A stretch of DNA of 64,000 nucleotides from Enoplolaimus lenunculus (GCA_030248215.1 JASANG010001576.1:124001-188000); one strand, 5' to 3'. Shown: positions 1 to 12,419, counted from the stretch's first letter. Notes: generated by a model not told the origin, from the letters alone. Made by a program: numbers and translations.

Positions 1-371
1 TCACCGCATTTGCGAAATATAAACTAAACTAGGTTTTTATAGTATATAAACGAAACTGTCAACATATGCCGTAACGTTTAACCGAATACAATGTTGTGGG
101 GTAATGCTGTTTTTTATTTCTGTTTTTTTTGTGAGCCAATCAAATTGCTCCCCTTCAATCCTTCACCCCATATAAACCTTGTTGAATTTATACTTTGCAG
201 CTATGTGAAGCCAAATAATTACTGTGCGAGTCAGTTTTCTCGAATATCGTCAAACGTGAATATTACCAATCAAATTTAGTCCGCATTCTACTTTGTTGTT
301 TGCAAACAGCAATTGTCGTTTGGGACGCCCCAGTCGCCAACTGGGGCGAATAGCTGTTTGGGGTGCGACAT
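1..371. mobile_element. TIR element of the TGTCGYGCYCCA family, cut by the window edge
   Basis: This stretch aligns by eye with 1540-1930 in direct orientation. The two share the order of the motifs AATAATTACTGTGC, CAATTGTCGTTTGGGACG and the terminal GGGGTGCGACATA. The right terminus is at about 371 and the left end lies outside the window. No transposase frame is seen, so it is a non-autonomous element. The superfamily is not assigned. Confidence 0.65.
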
Positions 372-557
372 ATACTTTTTTGTTTTAATGTAGTCAGGAG
401 TTTGAAAAGGTTTAATTTTCGGTAAAAGTTTTGAAAACGTTTCAGTTGTTATTAGTTGAAATAGTTCCTAAAACACTAGTAAAACAAAGGTGGGTTTGAC
501 TTCTAAACGTCTCTGGCTGCGCTGTTTCTGTAAATATATAATCTGAGGTTAGAAAGT

Positions 558-3500
558 TTATAGGAGACAAATCTGATTTCTTTTAACCAAAATCGTAAAA
601 ACACGACCTTTAGTGGACGCATTAATCGCGTAAGAGAGCTTGAGAGAATAAAGTTTAAACTGTTTACTTGTTTCCGACCCACGATGTGCTGTGTTTTGAC
701 ATCTGTAACCAAAATCGTCATCGTCGTCCGAATTTGCGTTACACAATTTTGATTCACAAAATCGCGCTTGGTACTCACCATCCGCTCCATATGATCCGAT
801 TTCTCCGTTTTCACAGTACGAAGCTCGCGGAACCGGATTGCCACCGGTAAGATTGGTCAGACATCCACGGACGTACATTACTTGATTGTCGGTGACTGCA
901 AAAAGAGACAATTTTGTTGTTATTAAACGCTTTTTCGCAGCTTGTTTGAAGATTTTGTTCAAACGAAACAAATATATGAATAACGGATTATGTCATAAAG
1001 TTAGCAAATTTAAGAAATATGGCATCCACTTATCTAACAAAGAAATCAGTGGAGAAAAGGCATTGTATGGGTCCTCATGAATAACAAAATTATGAGCCTT
1101 AGTACACGCTTTGGAACCATTTGTATCCAAAATTCGTCTTTGGCTACTGTGTAGGCTGCGCATCTTCTAATATGTCGGGATGATCATGTACATCCTTCAC
1201 TCAATTTTGAATACCAATTGTAATTTAAATGAAACACTAAATAGCAAAAACGTCCTTCGCCTCAAACTTTATGCTACATCAAACTTATCTTTACAATTCG
1301 TTTTGCAGTCACTTATGCAATTAAAATTGCAAGAACGCGATTATATATTAATGAACTGTAGCAACGACATTACGACATATGTCGCGCTCCACAGCAATTT
1401 ACCCCAATTAGCAACCGGGATGTCCCAAGTGCCAATTTCTGAATGGGACTATATCAAGCAAGTGCAGATCAAACAGTTGGCGGACTTATTCAGCGTTGAT
1501 TGTGTTCGGGAAAACTGGTTTGCACAATCATTATTTGGCTTCACCATATATGCAAACAATAAATTAAACAAGGTTTATATAGTATACAAACGCAATTGTT
1601 TGAGCGTGTGCCGTAATGTTTAATCGAATACAATGTAATGTGGGTATTAATGCTGTTTCAATTTCTGTTGCTTTGATTAGCCAATCACATTGCGCCTCTG
1701 TAATCCTTCACTCATGGAAATCTTGTTTAAATTTATAGTTTGCGAATATGGCAAGGTCAAATAATTACTGTGCAGGCCACTTTTCTTGAATGTCGCCAAA
1801 CCCGAATAACCAATCAAATTTAATCTGCATTCCAATAGGTGTTTGGGTTGCACCGACCGAACAGGAATTGTCATTTGCGACGTCCCAGTTGCCAGGTGGG
1901 ACAAATAGCTGTTTTGGGCACGAAATATACTGTCAAGAATCAGAAGCTCTACTAAATAATAGCAACCACGTATCGTTTTAATTAAAAAATTACATCTAGT
2001 ACAGTACCGTCACGGTAACAAATCAATACAGTAATTACATAATTGCTTGAGGCTATACAGTTTCGAATAGAAATGGCATATATTCTCAGTTATATGTAGC
2101 AACTATTAATAGCTGCTGGTAGGTTCTGTGAACTTCAAACCGGCAAATGGAGGTAGTCAAAATTTGGCGCATTTACTGCATTTAATTGGTGCTACATGTG
2201 AGCCGAATTTGTCTTCCGTAAGCTGCGGAAGCTCTTTTGTTTGGGAAACTACTACTAGCTTGAAGCCGCTATACTGTAGTGACCCGAATAAGAGGGGGAA
2301 CGGATATTTATTTGGCATCTCCAGAGTGTACCCCCTGTTATTCGGTAACGGACTGTTATTTATTTTCAACCCCGCCCTCTGCTACCCTTCGTTACTGATA
2401 TATATCCGGTATTGCAACTATCCGTTGAATTAAACGTTTTTGCCTTGCATCAAAAGCTTGAGCGATATTACATGGTTACTTTGGAATGTTACTTTCAAAA
2501 CTTAAGTACGCTTTAAAGTTTCGAACTCAACTTTATTTGGTCATGGACTCATTTATGGGCTACAATTTAAGATAATTGGAATTTATGGTCTCTAATTAGG
2601 GTCTGGGGACTATATCTGATTACGGACTCTTATTAGGGATATGGACTCTTATTGATTGAGACTCAAAATGGAGACCCCCTCTTATTACCCCCTCTTATTC
2701 GGGTCACTACAGTACATAGGTGTTGGATTACAAGCCCTTGGCAGATGTTAACGAAATAACTTACGTTTTGTCTTAAACTTATACGTAACACAAGAAGCAT
2801 TCACGCACATTTCCTGTGCGTTAAGTCGACGCGCCCCACTTGCAGAATTGCAGCTGTCGTCAAAGGTTTGCGGCGAAACCGGATAAGACGCTAAATACCA
2901 TTTATCAGCTAATCCAGCGGAAGCACAGGAATAACACGAGTACGTTTCTTCGTCTGCCCCTGCTGTATCTCGTGAAACTCTGTTTAAATTGGTTAGACTA
3001 GACAACATCGATGGCTGTTCTAAAATTTATACGAGATTGTGTATGAAGGAAACGTTGATTTTTGAAGGGACTTGTACATTTTAAATAAATGTTTCCAAGA
3101 GTGTGACCTTCCAGATCACAAGAGTATGAACTCGACAGGATGGGTTCGGGGTGAACTCATACGCATGAGCCTCGGCCAACCTTTAATCCACACTAGCAAG
3201 GTTTCTTGGACGCGCAATATAGTACAGCGCGTTACAAATTCACATATCAAATTGTATCACGATTTCATGTGAATTCTTACCGTCTCTGCGAAATCGTTCC
3301 TGTAAATATCTTGAAATATTAATTGTTACCTTGTGTGTTGAGTTGTCATGATTTCCTCCATATATTGATTAAAATACACATAGAAAATTCAGGCGTTTAT
3401 GGATAAAAAATAGAATAAAGAAAAGGTTGCTTAAACATAAAATTAGATTAACGACAGTTGGTGAATTTTTAATATTAATTTCTTCAACATATTTCAGCTT

Positions 3501-3714
3501 CGAGAGGGCCGTCCTATTAAAAATCGTTTCGCAGAGCTTGGTTATTTATTAAGCGTAATCCAGGCTGTAACCAGAGTTGCTTTTGTAATTTAATTTTTTA
3601 TTCGCCACACTTACCTGCATTACTTTGGCAATAGCTGGGACAGAACAAAACAAAATACAAATACAGCTGAAGAATAAGCGGAATCCACGGTCCGATAAGT
3701 CGAGATAGTAACAT
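558..3714 (-). CDS. Ly6/uPAR-like secreted three-finger protein (3 exons seen, 3' end uncertain)
   Basis: Exon 1 (3714-3615) starts at an ATG and encodes a signal peptide, MLLSRLIGPWIPLILQLYLY followed by FVLFCPSYCQSNA. It ends in phase 1 at a GTAAGT donor. Exon 2 (2962-2765) follows an acceptor AG in matching phase and carries CYSC, DDSC and MCVNASC. Exon 3 begins at 895 after TTTTTGCAG and carries VRGC, ASYCENG and the domain-closing FCESKLCN. This cysteine order and the terminal CN box are those of Ly6/uPAR (LU) domains: small disulphide-rich folds that are secreted or GPI-anchored and modulate receptors or channels. After LCN comes an acidic NSDDDDDFG tail, and the frame stays open to a stop at 558. 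A donor near 669 could instead splice to an exon outside the window, for example one carrying a GPI signal. Intron 2 holds two TIR elements. The ligand or receptor cannot be inferred. Confidence 0.82.
1376..1930. mobile_element. TIR element, TGTCGYGCYCCA family, full copy
   Basis: The left terminus ATGTCGCGCTCCACAGCAAT is the imperfect reverse complement of the right terminus around 1900-1930 (AGCTGTTTTGGGCACGAAAT). The element is about 555 bp with no coding frame of note, and lies in intron 2 of the Ly6-like gene. It is related to 1-371, and a third degraded copy is at 23850-23972. The superfamily is undetermined. Confidence 0.6.
2274..2712. mobile_element. TA-flanked TIR MITE, 'GAGTCC' family, full copy
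   Basis: It begins CTGTAGTGACCCGAATAAG and ends with the reverse complement CTTATTCGGGTCACTACAG. It is flanked by TA on both sides, a target duplication typical of Tc1/mariner-pogo transposons (superfamily inferred). The interior carries GAGTCC/GGACTC words at intervals of about 16-25 bp. It is 439 bp, has no transposase, and lies in intron 2 of the Ly6-like gene. Confidence 0.88.
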
Positions 3715-3879
3715 TCTGATTCGGACGAGATATTGAAAATCACTGTTTTTATGTCGATCCAACAGGTAAATTTAGAATTTTATTTTTGTCAAACGAGCTT
3801 GAATGAATCACCAAAAATTGTGAATGTTTTGCTGATATGTACTACAAATAGCTAAATATATTGTTAACTAGTGTATTGT

Positions 3880-4845
3880 ATACGCCTGGATGCGCTGAGT
3901 TTAACGATATCGATTTTAGGGCTGCAAGTCCTCTGCTTCAAAAGTTATTGGCTAAACGAAGTATAGTGAAAATGTTTTTTGTGCATATAGTTTTTATCAT
4001 TTATCTATGTGCCAACTTCCAAATGTAAACCAAACTGAAACAAGATTCTATCTTCATAAAATAACACTTTTCATTTAATAGTTTTAGGTAACTGTGCACT
4101 GATTTATATATACTTTTGTAGTCGTTACTGGTGCGATCCGAATAAAGGGGGGAGGAACGGATATTTATTTAGTCTCTCCAGAGGGTACCCCGGTTATTCG
4201 GTTACGGACTGTTATTTACTTTAATGCGCCCTCTGCCACCCTTCGTTGCTGGTATTGCAACTATCCGTTGAATTGAACGTTTACTTGTCTTGTATCAAAA
4301 GCTTGAGCGATAATTCAAAGTTATACTTAGGAATGACTTTCAAAACTTAAGTATGCTTTAATGCTTAGATCTCAACTTTATTTGGTCCTCGAATCATTTA
4401 TGCACTGCAATTAGGGATAATTGACATTCATGGAGTCTAATTACGGACTCTTATTGAAAATATAGACTACTATTGAATGTAACTCAAAACGAGAACCCTC
4501 CCTCTCTTCTTGCACTTTCTTATTCTTGTCAATGCAGTAAATGGTCTAGTTTGTTTAGATTTTGGACTATATTTTCTTAAGGTTAGGCTTTAGGGTTACG
4601 TTCAAATTTAGGTTTACACTTTTGCAACGTTCAGGATTTAGGCTTGTTATTATTCTTAATCAACAGTTACGACCCTAAAAACAACATTGGCCGACATTGG
4701 AAAGTTAGGATATAGATAAATAAAAAGGATGTAGCAAAAGAACACGATTTGCACTAAACTTTGACAGCGCATAACTTTTGAACCAGAGGTCTTGCAGCCT
4801 TAAATCGATATCGTTGAGCTCAGCGGATCGAGGCGTAAAAGTAAT
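3880..4845. mobile_element. Element with long (about 65 bp) terminal inverted repeats, host to a nested MITE
   Basis: The left arm (3880-3950, containing AACGATATCGATTTTAGG and TTCAAAAGTTAT) is the reverse complement of the right arm at about 4770-4845 (ATAACTTTTGAA and TTAAATCGATATCGTT). A decayed copy of the GAGTCC family lies inside, at about 4130-4540. No transposase frame is seen. Confidence 0.7.
4130..4542. mobile_element. Decayed GAGTCC-family MITE nested in the 3880-4845 element
   Basis: The interior matches the 2274-2712 copy: ACGGATATTTATTTAG, CTCCAGAGGGTACCCC, ATTCGGTTACGGACTGTTAT and the region of ATTACGGACTCTTATTG. The termini (GATCCGAATAAAG, CTTATTCTTGTC) have drifted, so it is older than the other copies. 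Confidence 0.72.
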
Positions 4846-5285
4846 TTCAAATTTTCAACTGCGTACGCAGATGACATTTGACCTCTAGCTCTCTAGCTTT
4901 ATATTGTTTCACATTGTATTAAATTTTTGAGCAATTTCCGAATTTCAATTTTTTAGACAAAATCACAAATGAAAAATGATTTTTTATAATATAGGAAATA
5001 GAAAACTTTAAGATGAAGCGATGCCACTTAACATTCATGCAAACATACACCTGTTGTTTAGCATGTATGGTAATGGAAATTTCGAGAACAACAGTTTGAA
5101 TGCTCAGTAGGTATGCTTCAAACTTAAAAATTACCATTACTAAAGTGTTAAACTTTCTAAAATCAAAGATGAATGCGAAACAAAGTATCGAACGTTCATT
5201 TTAAAGAAAATATTTCACAGACGTTTTGAATTCTGGTTGTTTTAAAAAAGTGTAAAAATATAAATCGTAAACATGACAACGATAT
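4846..5285. other. Unassigned AT-rich spacer
   Basis: I see no gene, RNA or element here. It ends where the 5.2-kb duplicated segment begins. Confidence 0.5.
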
Positions 5286-5576
5286 TCGCATTTGCACGAA
5301 ACATTTCCAACTAAAAATCATCAGTATATTTTTACTGTCAAATCTGTGAACACCAAAAACGCTATAAAGGTATTGTTAGTCATCAAAACACTGAAATAAA
5401 CGTTAAGCTTTAAAATTTAGTTGCTTTTATATGGTGTTAAATTATTTCTAACTATGACTAAACTTTCGCCTATGCCTGATGGTGTACAATGTTTATTGTT
5501 GACGTTTTGATTACAACCTATGTGTTTAAATTCGAAATAAGCAGACCATAAAATATTTTGACCGGTTGAAACTGGA

Positions 5577-6240
5577 TTCACGTTATAACCGGGGCAGCTT
5601 GGGACACGTTTTGTCCCTATTAGAATATTGGGTCAGATTTTGTCTGCTTGTAGACTCCATATCGTATTCAAATATTCGTATTTGTCTGCTAATATCATGT
5701 GTAGGTCACCTTTTATCCTTCAATATCATATGATATTCGAGGTATTGTCCGCGAATATCATATGATATATTTTCAAATGTCTGCGTAGTTGAGGTAACAT
5801 ATCCAAATTGTCCTGTTGAGTATCATATGATACTAGAATTTAAAATTTGAATGTTTGAATTATGAAGCTGTGGTTTTAAGCGATTTTGTGTCGGAAACGA
5901 TTTGCAGGCATGTATTTGGTATTTAAAGCACGTTTGTGCCTCTGCCGTCCAACTTTTCATTCATTTATTAGTACCTTAAGGTCACACTGTCCCGCTGAAT
6001 ATCATATGATATTCGTTGACATTTTGGAATATCATATGATATTCGCATAAATGTCCGACAGTGTCACATGGCATACCGTCCCTTGTACACATTGATCGTT
6101 TGAGAGCGGTGGTTTGTAAGCTAAAGTCATATGACATTCGAGTTTTGTCTGTTGACCCGATATAAATGCCCAAATTTTAACGTTGACGTGGAATCAACAT
6201 GGGACAAACCGTGTCCCGCCTGCCCCGGTTATAACGTGAA
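5577..6240. mobile_element. Palindrome-rich TIR element, copy 1
   Basis: The ends are inverted repeats. TTCACGTTATAACCGGGGCA at the left matches TGCCCCGGTTATAACGTGAA at the right. A further inverted block (GGGACACG, TTGTCCC / GGGACAAA, CGTGTCCC) lies just inside. The interior has six palindromes centred on CATATG at about 5730, 5762, 5827, 6006, 6036 and 6131. The best are 16-18 bp, for example GAATATCATATGATATTC. TTTTGTCTG-like words lie between them. No transposase is present. The whole element is copied at 10800-11463 by the tandem duplication. Confidence 0.82.
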
Positions 6241-6752
6241 CCCCACATGAAGCTGTGAGCGAATTACCACACATAGACCCTTTAAATGGTCAAAATTGCT
6301 AGATCCGGCAAATGGACAAAATTGCTAATTTCGACACATTAGTGAATTCAACAGTGAATTGACCGCAAATGAGTAAGTATTCGAAGTGTTGTCTGAATTT
6401 TGTATAAAAATGTTTGCCAGCGGAACATATTGAGAACACAATGACAGTGGCTGATCCAAAGACATAGTTAACGTGGAAGAAACAGGACCCTTAGCGTTTG
6501 AGATGTGTCTAAAAAGTTATTCGCAGGAAAGACAAATACAGCGTGAATTTGTTTCCTGTCTACGATCGGCTTCAGGATTTCGCTGTGGGGGAAGATAAAT
6601 TTGAAATATGTGCAATACGTTCACTAGTTATGTGGACTGGGCCAAACCATGCGCGATATGAAGAGAAGCCAGGCGTATGTTTCATATACAATTATTTCTG
6701 CACAAAAACTATAATTTCATATAAACTGCGTCATTTCACAGGAAAACGCCTA

Positions 6753-7196
6753 CTGTAGTTACTCGAATAAGACCGGAGGGGGTAATAAAAGAGGGGATTC
6801 TATTTTGTGTCCCAATCAATAGGAAACCGCATCGCTAATAAGAGTCCGTAAGCGGATAGAGTCCCTAAACCCTAATTAGATTTTATAAATGTCAATTATC
6901 TCTAATTGCAGTGTAAGTATAAATGATTCGGGGACCAAAGTTGAGTTCGAAACTTTAAAACATACTTAAGTTTTGAAAGTTCATTCGTAAGTATAACCTA
7001 GCATTATAGCCCAAGTTTTTGATGTGAGATAAATAAACGTTTAATTCAACGATAGATGCCGGATATATATCCGTAACGAAGGGCGGCGGAAGGCGGGTAA
7101 AATATAAATTACAGCCCGTAACCTAATAACGCGGGGTATATACTCTCTGAAGACGCCAGATAAATATCAGCCCCCCTATTATTCGGGTTATTACAA
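6753..7196. mobile_element. GAGTCC-family TA-flanked MITE (in duplication copy 1)
   Basis: The termini CTGTAGTTACTCGAATAAG and CTATTATTCGGGTTATTACA, flanked by TA, match the family with some drift. The interior carries AAGAGTCCGTAAGCGGATAG and GAGTCCCTAAACCCTAATTA. It is 444 bp with no coding capacity. Confidence 0.85.
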
Positions 7197-8237
7197 TAGG
7201 GTCACAACAGTCTTGGACCAACGCAAGAATTCGTTCCAACGAGTACGAAGCCAAACGCAAACTTCACATAAAACGAATCCCAAAGCAAAATGTTAGTTTT
7301 GTGTGGCACTGTTGTGGTGAAACCACCTATTGGTTGAATAAACCATGTTAATTTAAAGGCCTGTGCTCTCTGCGCGAGAAACTAAAAAGTGAACAAACGC
7401 GACAACCTGCTATCATCTGTAGTTGCATTTCGTTAGGGTTCGTGTCGCACACTAGCAGCGCGCGTTTGTATATAGGAAGGACGATAAGCCGTGCTACAAA
7501 TGAGCAGAGGGTAAGAAATTTAGTTTATACCCTTAGGGAAAACATTACTGGATCTATTTAGAGGGATTTTACTTCATCCGAGCTGGCTACGGGCCTGAAC
7601 TAGCATTAAAAACTGCGGAGCCTGAAGAAACATTGCACCTGGTGTGTTAAAATTATATAAAAAATAAACGTGGTATGGGTTATATCTTATTGTATGTTAA
7701 ATTTGTTTATTGTTATCATTCGTTAATAACCATGTCGTGCGGTATACCTGTTCAGCACATTTCAGGCACAGTTAAGGCACGATTGACAAATACTTACCTG
7801 AAACATAACGAAATGTTTGAAATTTGATTCTTACTTCGCTTGGAATCGGCTCTAATTTTTTGCGTACAGGTGACGCATTTCATGGTTCGAAGTACTGTCT
7901 ATGTTTTTCTGGCAAATAAAGATGTTGAGACCATTCGACACTGAATTGGAGTACCATGTTTCAGAATCTCTGAAATATTTGACAAAATCCAGCTGCAATT
8001 TCACTTTTTGTCACGTATAGTTTTTACATGTTTATACCTCAAACAGAAACACGTGCGTAAAACGCTAAACAATATTCACTTTAGGCAACGTCAGCCTGCT
8101 GAACTTTAGCACCTCGACCCGGTGTTTCAGTTACCTTCTTGCTCTACATTTAAAATCTAAATGTTTTTATGAAAAAAGAACCAAGACATTTGGATTAAAG
8201 TTTAGTTTTTAATGTTGTTAAAACCTTTCTTGAACTT

Positions 8238-8507
8238 TCTGGCATATCATTCTAACTTATTTTTCTAAAGTTATCTGAGCGTGTATTCCCAAAATTTTAA
8301 TTTATGTAATACTTTAATAAATTGATCATACGTCACCAGCTACTGCACTGTTTCCGGGTTTTGGCATCATAAATGGTGTGTTTACACCGTTAAATGCGGT
8401 AAAATAGCGTTAAAAACAAATTTTTCGGTAACAAGAATTTTTTGTGTTCCGGTTCCGGTTCGGTATTTTTCCGGTTCCGGTATTCTATAATTTCGGTTGC
8501 ACCCTGA
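8238..8507. mobile_element. Partial hAT-like CAGGG-type MITE, CCGGTT theme
   Basis: The right part of the family defined by the copy at 53623-54030. It shares ATTCTAACTTAT, AAAATAGCGTTAAAAA, TTTTTCGGTAACAAG and the terminus CGGTTGCACCCTG. The left terminus is not recognised. The same fragment recurs at about 13462-13731 in duplication copy 2. Confidence 0.7.
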
Positions 8508-9033
8508 TTAACGGTGTTTAAAACATTTAGAATAATCAGTTGCTATATGGTTGTGCACCTTTGAATTTTGCGTGTTGTTCTAAACTGCTGTTTGTCCAAA
8601 GCGCAGATAATTATAAAAAATATTTCTGTTTATGTAGTGTGAATACAATTTTCGGAAAAAAATAAAATTTTGCATGCAGAAGGCATTGCCCACCAAGCGC
8701 GGAATTTCGACATTGGCATATAATAAAACGCCTTGTTAGAGGTGCTTTATTTCTTATCGGTATAAAAGGTATAGCAGGAATTTATTCGGCATAACCTTAA
8801 TAGAAAATTTAAATCCGTAGCTAGTGAGTTTAATTCATGTGAGGTAACTACTATCTACTTTGATTAGTAACCAATCTCATTTTTCAAAACATAATTCAGA
8901 ACAAGGGTCGGAGGAGCTAGTCTCATGCCCCCGTTTAGGGGACCCCACCCGTAAAGGGGCCCCAAACCTAAGATGTTGATGAAGTTTTTGACACTGTTCT
9001 TCCTTTACGTGATTTCTTAAATGGCTTTATATA

Positions 9034-10508
9034 TGTAAGGTCTGGACTGGTCAAAAACGGGGATTTTCGACCGATCCGAAGGCGGGTATGGTCTAGTTTC
9101 GGGTTGATCCTGGAACAGTTTAAACACGATTTAAACACTCCTACGGCTCGTGCGAGTTTATACAACGCTGTTCTCCGGTTTAATAGTAACACGCAAGTAA
9201 TTAACACAAAATATGGAACACAAGCCCGTTAGTCCCGCTGATGCTAAAATTGCCAAATTTCCCTATTTCCGACAGTTATAGCTTTTGAACGAGGGCCATG
9301 CGGCCGAAAAGCACTATAGAAATTATAAGTATTGGGAAACTGCAATTTGTAAGCGAAAAATGGACAGAATCCGCCAGACACAGCTTACGGGACCGCTACC
9401 TAAATCACGTCCGGGCACAATTATAACAATAAACCACAAATTACAAAAATAACAAGTAAACGTTTCCTAGGCCTGCAAATTGTTATTTCGACCAAGTAAA
9501 ATACGCTGCTTCCGATTAGATGCTTTTTACGACTCCGTCAAGGCGAGAATTATCTGTTTTACACGATCCGAAAATATTGCTATAAGTGACGTATGTACTA
9601 ATAAATCATCCGAGCACTATTACTAGCTAAGCTACCAACATTCTACCGCTAAAACCAATACTCCCTGAATAATAATCCAAGTTCACAGAATATGGCAAAT
9701 AGTATAGAACTGGGGCAGAATTGGTAGAAATAGAGGTGCGAAATGGAACGTCAACGTCTTCTGACACTCTACCCATGCGCATTAGGCCGTGAAGGCGGCA
9801 CGGAGTATCGCTGATGTTTGTGACCGGTATAAAGAAACTTTGATCGCTAACCTTAACCATCGCACTTGGGGCGATGAACGGATCTTCTCGTTTGCCCATT
9901 GGTTCAGGTTCAAACAATAACTCAGTACCGTTGGGTACATCATGAGGAGTTTTGAATCGAACGTATTGCGTTGTGCGTGGCGGTATTTGAACCGGTTGAA
10001 CAATCTCGCAGACTTGTGCCCACTTGGTTGCGATCTCCGCCTCGGTGTCAAGTGGAGACGACCAAGCCCAAGATGGAATGACTTCGTTGCGATAGCGAAC
10101 GTTCATATTGAAGTAATCGATTGTTAACCTGAAAATACGTAAAGCATCATCTCCAAACATAACAGTATTATTAATACCTTTAACAACATGTATCTTAATT
10201 GGTGCAATTACCTGACCAATCTTAACATGGAGAGATACTGAACCTAAAGATGGTATAGAACCATTGTCGGCGAAACCATAACAGTCGATAATATCTTTAG
10301 TGTCAATTTCATGATGTGCGAAACACTGTGCAAACACATCATCACGCATGAGTGTTAACTCAGCACCTGTGTCAACTAAACCTACAATTGTATAGTCATC
10401 GATCTCAGCCTCAATAAAGAATCTGGACGCTTTACTAGTAAAATGACATATTGCGTCAACAGATGTACTAGTATGTGGTTTAAAACCAGCTGGCGTCAAG
10501 GCTGCCAA
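9034..10508 (-). mobile_element. Fossil LTR retroelement, downstream fragment (duplication copy 1)
   Basis: From 9034 (TGTAAGG) to about 9749 this matches the retroelement's terminal repeat at 18296-19008. From there to 10508, read on the minus strand, it encodes a retropepsin-type protease segment (LVDTGAELTLM) and the downstream polyprotein region rich in FEPEP and FFIPVTN. It is a fossil, present a second time only because of the 5.2-kb tandem duplication. Confidence 0.88.
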
Positions 10509-10799
10509 TCGCATTTGCACGAAACATTTCCAACTAAAAATCATCAGTATATTTTTACTGTCAAATCTGTGAACACCAAAAACGCTATAAAGGTATTGTT
10601 AGTCATCAAAACACTGAAATAAACGTTAAGCTTTAAAATTTAGTTGCTTTTATATGGTGTTAAATTATTTCTAACTATGACTAAACTTTCGCCTATGCCT
10701 GATGGTGTACAATGTTTATTGTTGACGTTTTGATTACAACCTATGTGTTTAAATTCGAAATAAGCAGACCATAAAATATTTTGACCGGTTGAAACTGGA

Positions 10800-11463
10800 T
10801 TCACGTTATAACCGGGGCAGCTTGGGACACGTTTTGTCCCTATTAGACTATTGGGTCAGATTTTGTCTGCTTGTAGACTCCATATCGTATTCAAATATTC
10901 GTATTTGTCTGCTAATATCATGTGTAGGTCACCTTTTGTCCTTCAATATCATATGATATTCGAGGTATTGTCCGCGAATATCATATGATATATTTTCAAA
11001 TGTCTGCGTAGTTGAGGTAACATATCCAAATTGTCCTGTTGAGTATCATATGATACTAGAATTTAAAATTTGAATGTTTGAATTATGAAGCTGTGGTTTT
11101 AAGCGATTTTGTGTCGGAAACGATTTGTAGGCATGTATTTGGTATTTAAAGCACGTTTGTGCCTCTGCCGTCCAACTTTTCATTCATTTATTAGTACCTT
11201 AAGGTCACACTGTCCCGCTGAATATCATATGATATTCGTTGACATTTTGGAATATCATATGATATTCGCATAAATGTCCGACAGTGTCACATGGCATACC
11301 GTCCCTTGTACACATTGATCGTTTGAGAGCGGTGGTTTGTAAGCTAAAGTCATATGACATTCGAGTTTTGTCTGTTGACCCGATATAAATGCCCAAATTT
11401 TAACGTTGACGTGGAATCAACATGGGACAAACCGTGTCCCGCCTGCCCCGGTTATAACGTGAA
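10800..11463. mobile_element. Palindrome-rich TIR element, copy 2
   Basis: Same structure as at 5577-6240 and nearly identical, carried along by the tandem duplication. All six CATATG-centred palindromes are retained. Confidence 0.82.
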
Positions 11464-11975
11464 CCCCACATGAAGCTGTGAGCGAATTACCACACATAGA
11501 CCCTTTAAATGGTCAAAATTGCTAGATCCGGCAAATGGACAAAATTGCTAATTTCGACACATTAGTGAATTCAACAGTGAATTGACCGCAAATGAGTAAG
11601 TATTCGAAGTGTTGTCTCAATTTTGTATAAAAATGTTTGCCAGCGGAACATATTAAGAACACAATGACAGTGGCTGATCCAAAGACATAGTTAACGTGGA
11701 AGAAACAGGACCCTTAGCGTTTGAGATGTGTCTAAAAAGTTATTCGCAGGAAAGACAAATACAGCGTGAATTTGTTTCCTGTCTACGATCGGCTTCAGGA
11801 TTTCGCTGTGGGGGAAGATAAATTTGAAATATGTGCAATACGTTCACTAGTTATGTGGACTGGGCCAAACCATGCGCGATATGAAGAGAAGCCAGGCGTA
11901 TGTTTCATATACAATTATTTCTGCACAAAAACTATAATTTCATATAAACTGCGTCATTTCACAGGAAAACGCCTA

Positions 11976-12419
11976 CTGTAGTTACTCGAATAAGACCGGA
12001 GGGGGTAATAAAAGAGGGGATTCTATTTTGTGTCCCAATCAATAGGAAACCGCATCGCTAATAAGAGTCCGTAAGCGGATAGAGTCCCTAAACCCTAATT
12101 AGATTTTATAAATGTCAATTATCCCTAATTGCAGTGTAAGTATAAATGATTCGGGGACCAAAGTTGAGTTCGAAACTTTAAAACATACTTAAGTTTTGAA
12201 AGTTCATTCGTAAGTATAATCTAGCATTATAGCCCAAGTTTTTGATGTGAGATAAATAAACGTTTAATTCAACGATAGATGCCGGATATATATCCGTAAC
12301 GAAGGGCGGCGGAAGGCGGGTAAAATATAAATTACAGCCCGTAACCTAATAAAGCGGGGTATATACTCTCTGAAGACGCCAGATAAATATCAGCCCCCCT
12401 ATTATTCGGGTTATTACAG
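11976..12419. mobile_element. GAGTCC-family TA-flanked MITE (in duplication copy 2)
   Basis: Counterpart of 6753-7196 with a few substitutions. The right end here reads ATTACAG followed by TA. Confidence 0.85.

Larger units (their letters stand above)
5286..10508. repeat. 5.2-kb segmental tandem duplication, copy 1
   Basis: Everything from TCGCATTTGCACGAAAC at 5286 to the sequence ending GGCTGCCAA at 10508 recurs in the same order and orientation from 10509. The offset is 5223-5224 bp over most of its length, with only scattered single-base differences by eye. It contains a palindrome-rich TIR element, a GAGTCC-family MITE, part of a hAT-like MITE, and the downstream part of the LTR fossil. 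The stretch 7198-8238 holds no recognisable gene. It includes one copy of the GGCCCGTAGCCAG-type terminus near 7585. Confidence 0.95.

Noticed and set aside
1180-1623. 147-codon open frame
   Set aside because: It overlaps the left half of a TIR element in the intron of the Ly6-like gene and shows no domain.
5722-6135. CRISPR-like array
   Set aside because: The repeats are self-palindromes at irregular spacing, inside an inverted-repeat transposon in eukaryotic DNA.
5982-6173. 63-codon open frame repeated at 11205-11396
   Set aside because: It lies inside the palindrome-rich element and is identical only because of the tandem duplication. Its sequence is dictated by the palindromes.
6543-6758. 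71-codon open frame repeated at 11766-11981
   Set aside because: It runs into the end of a MITE and has no motif. It is preserved only by the recent duplication.
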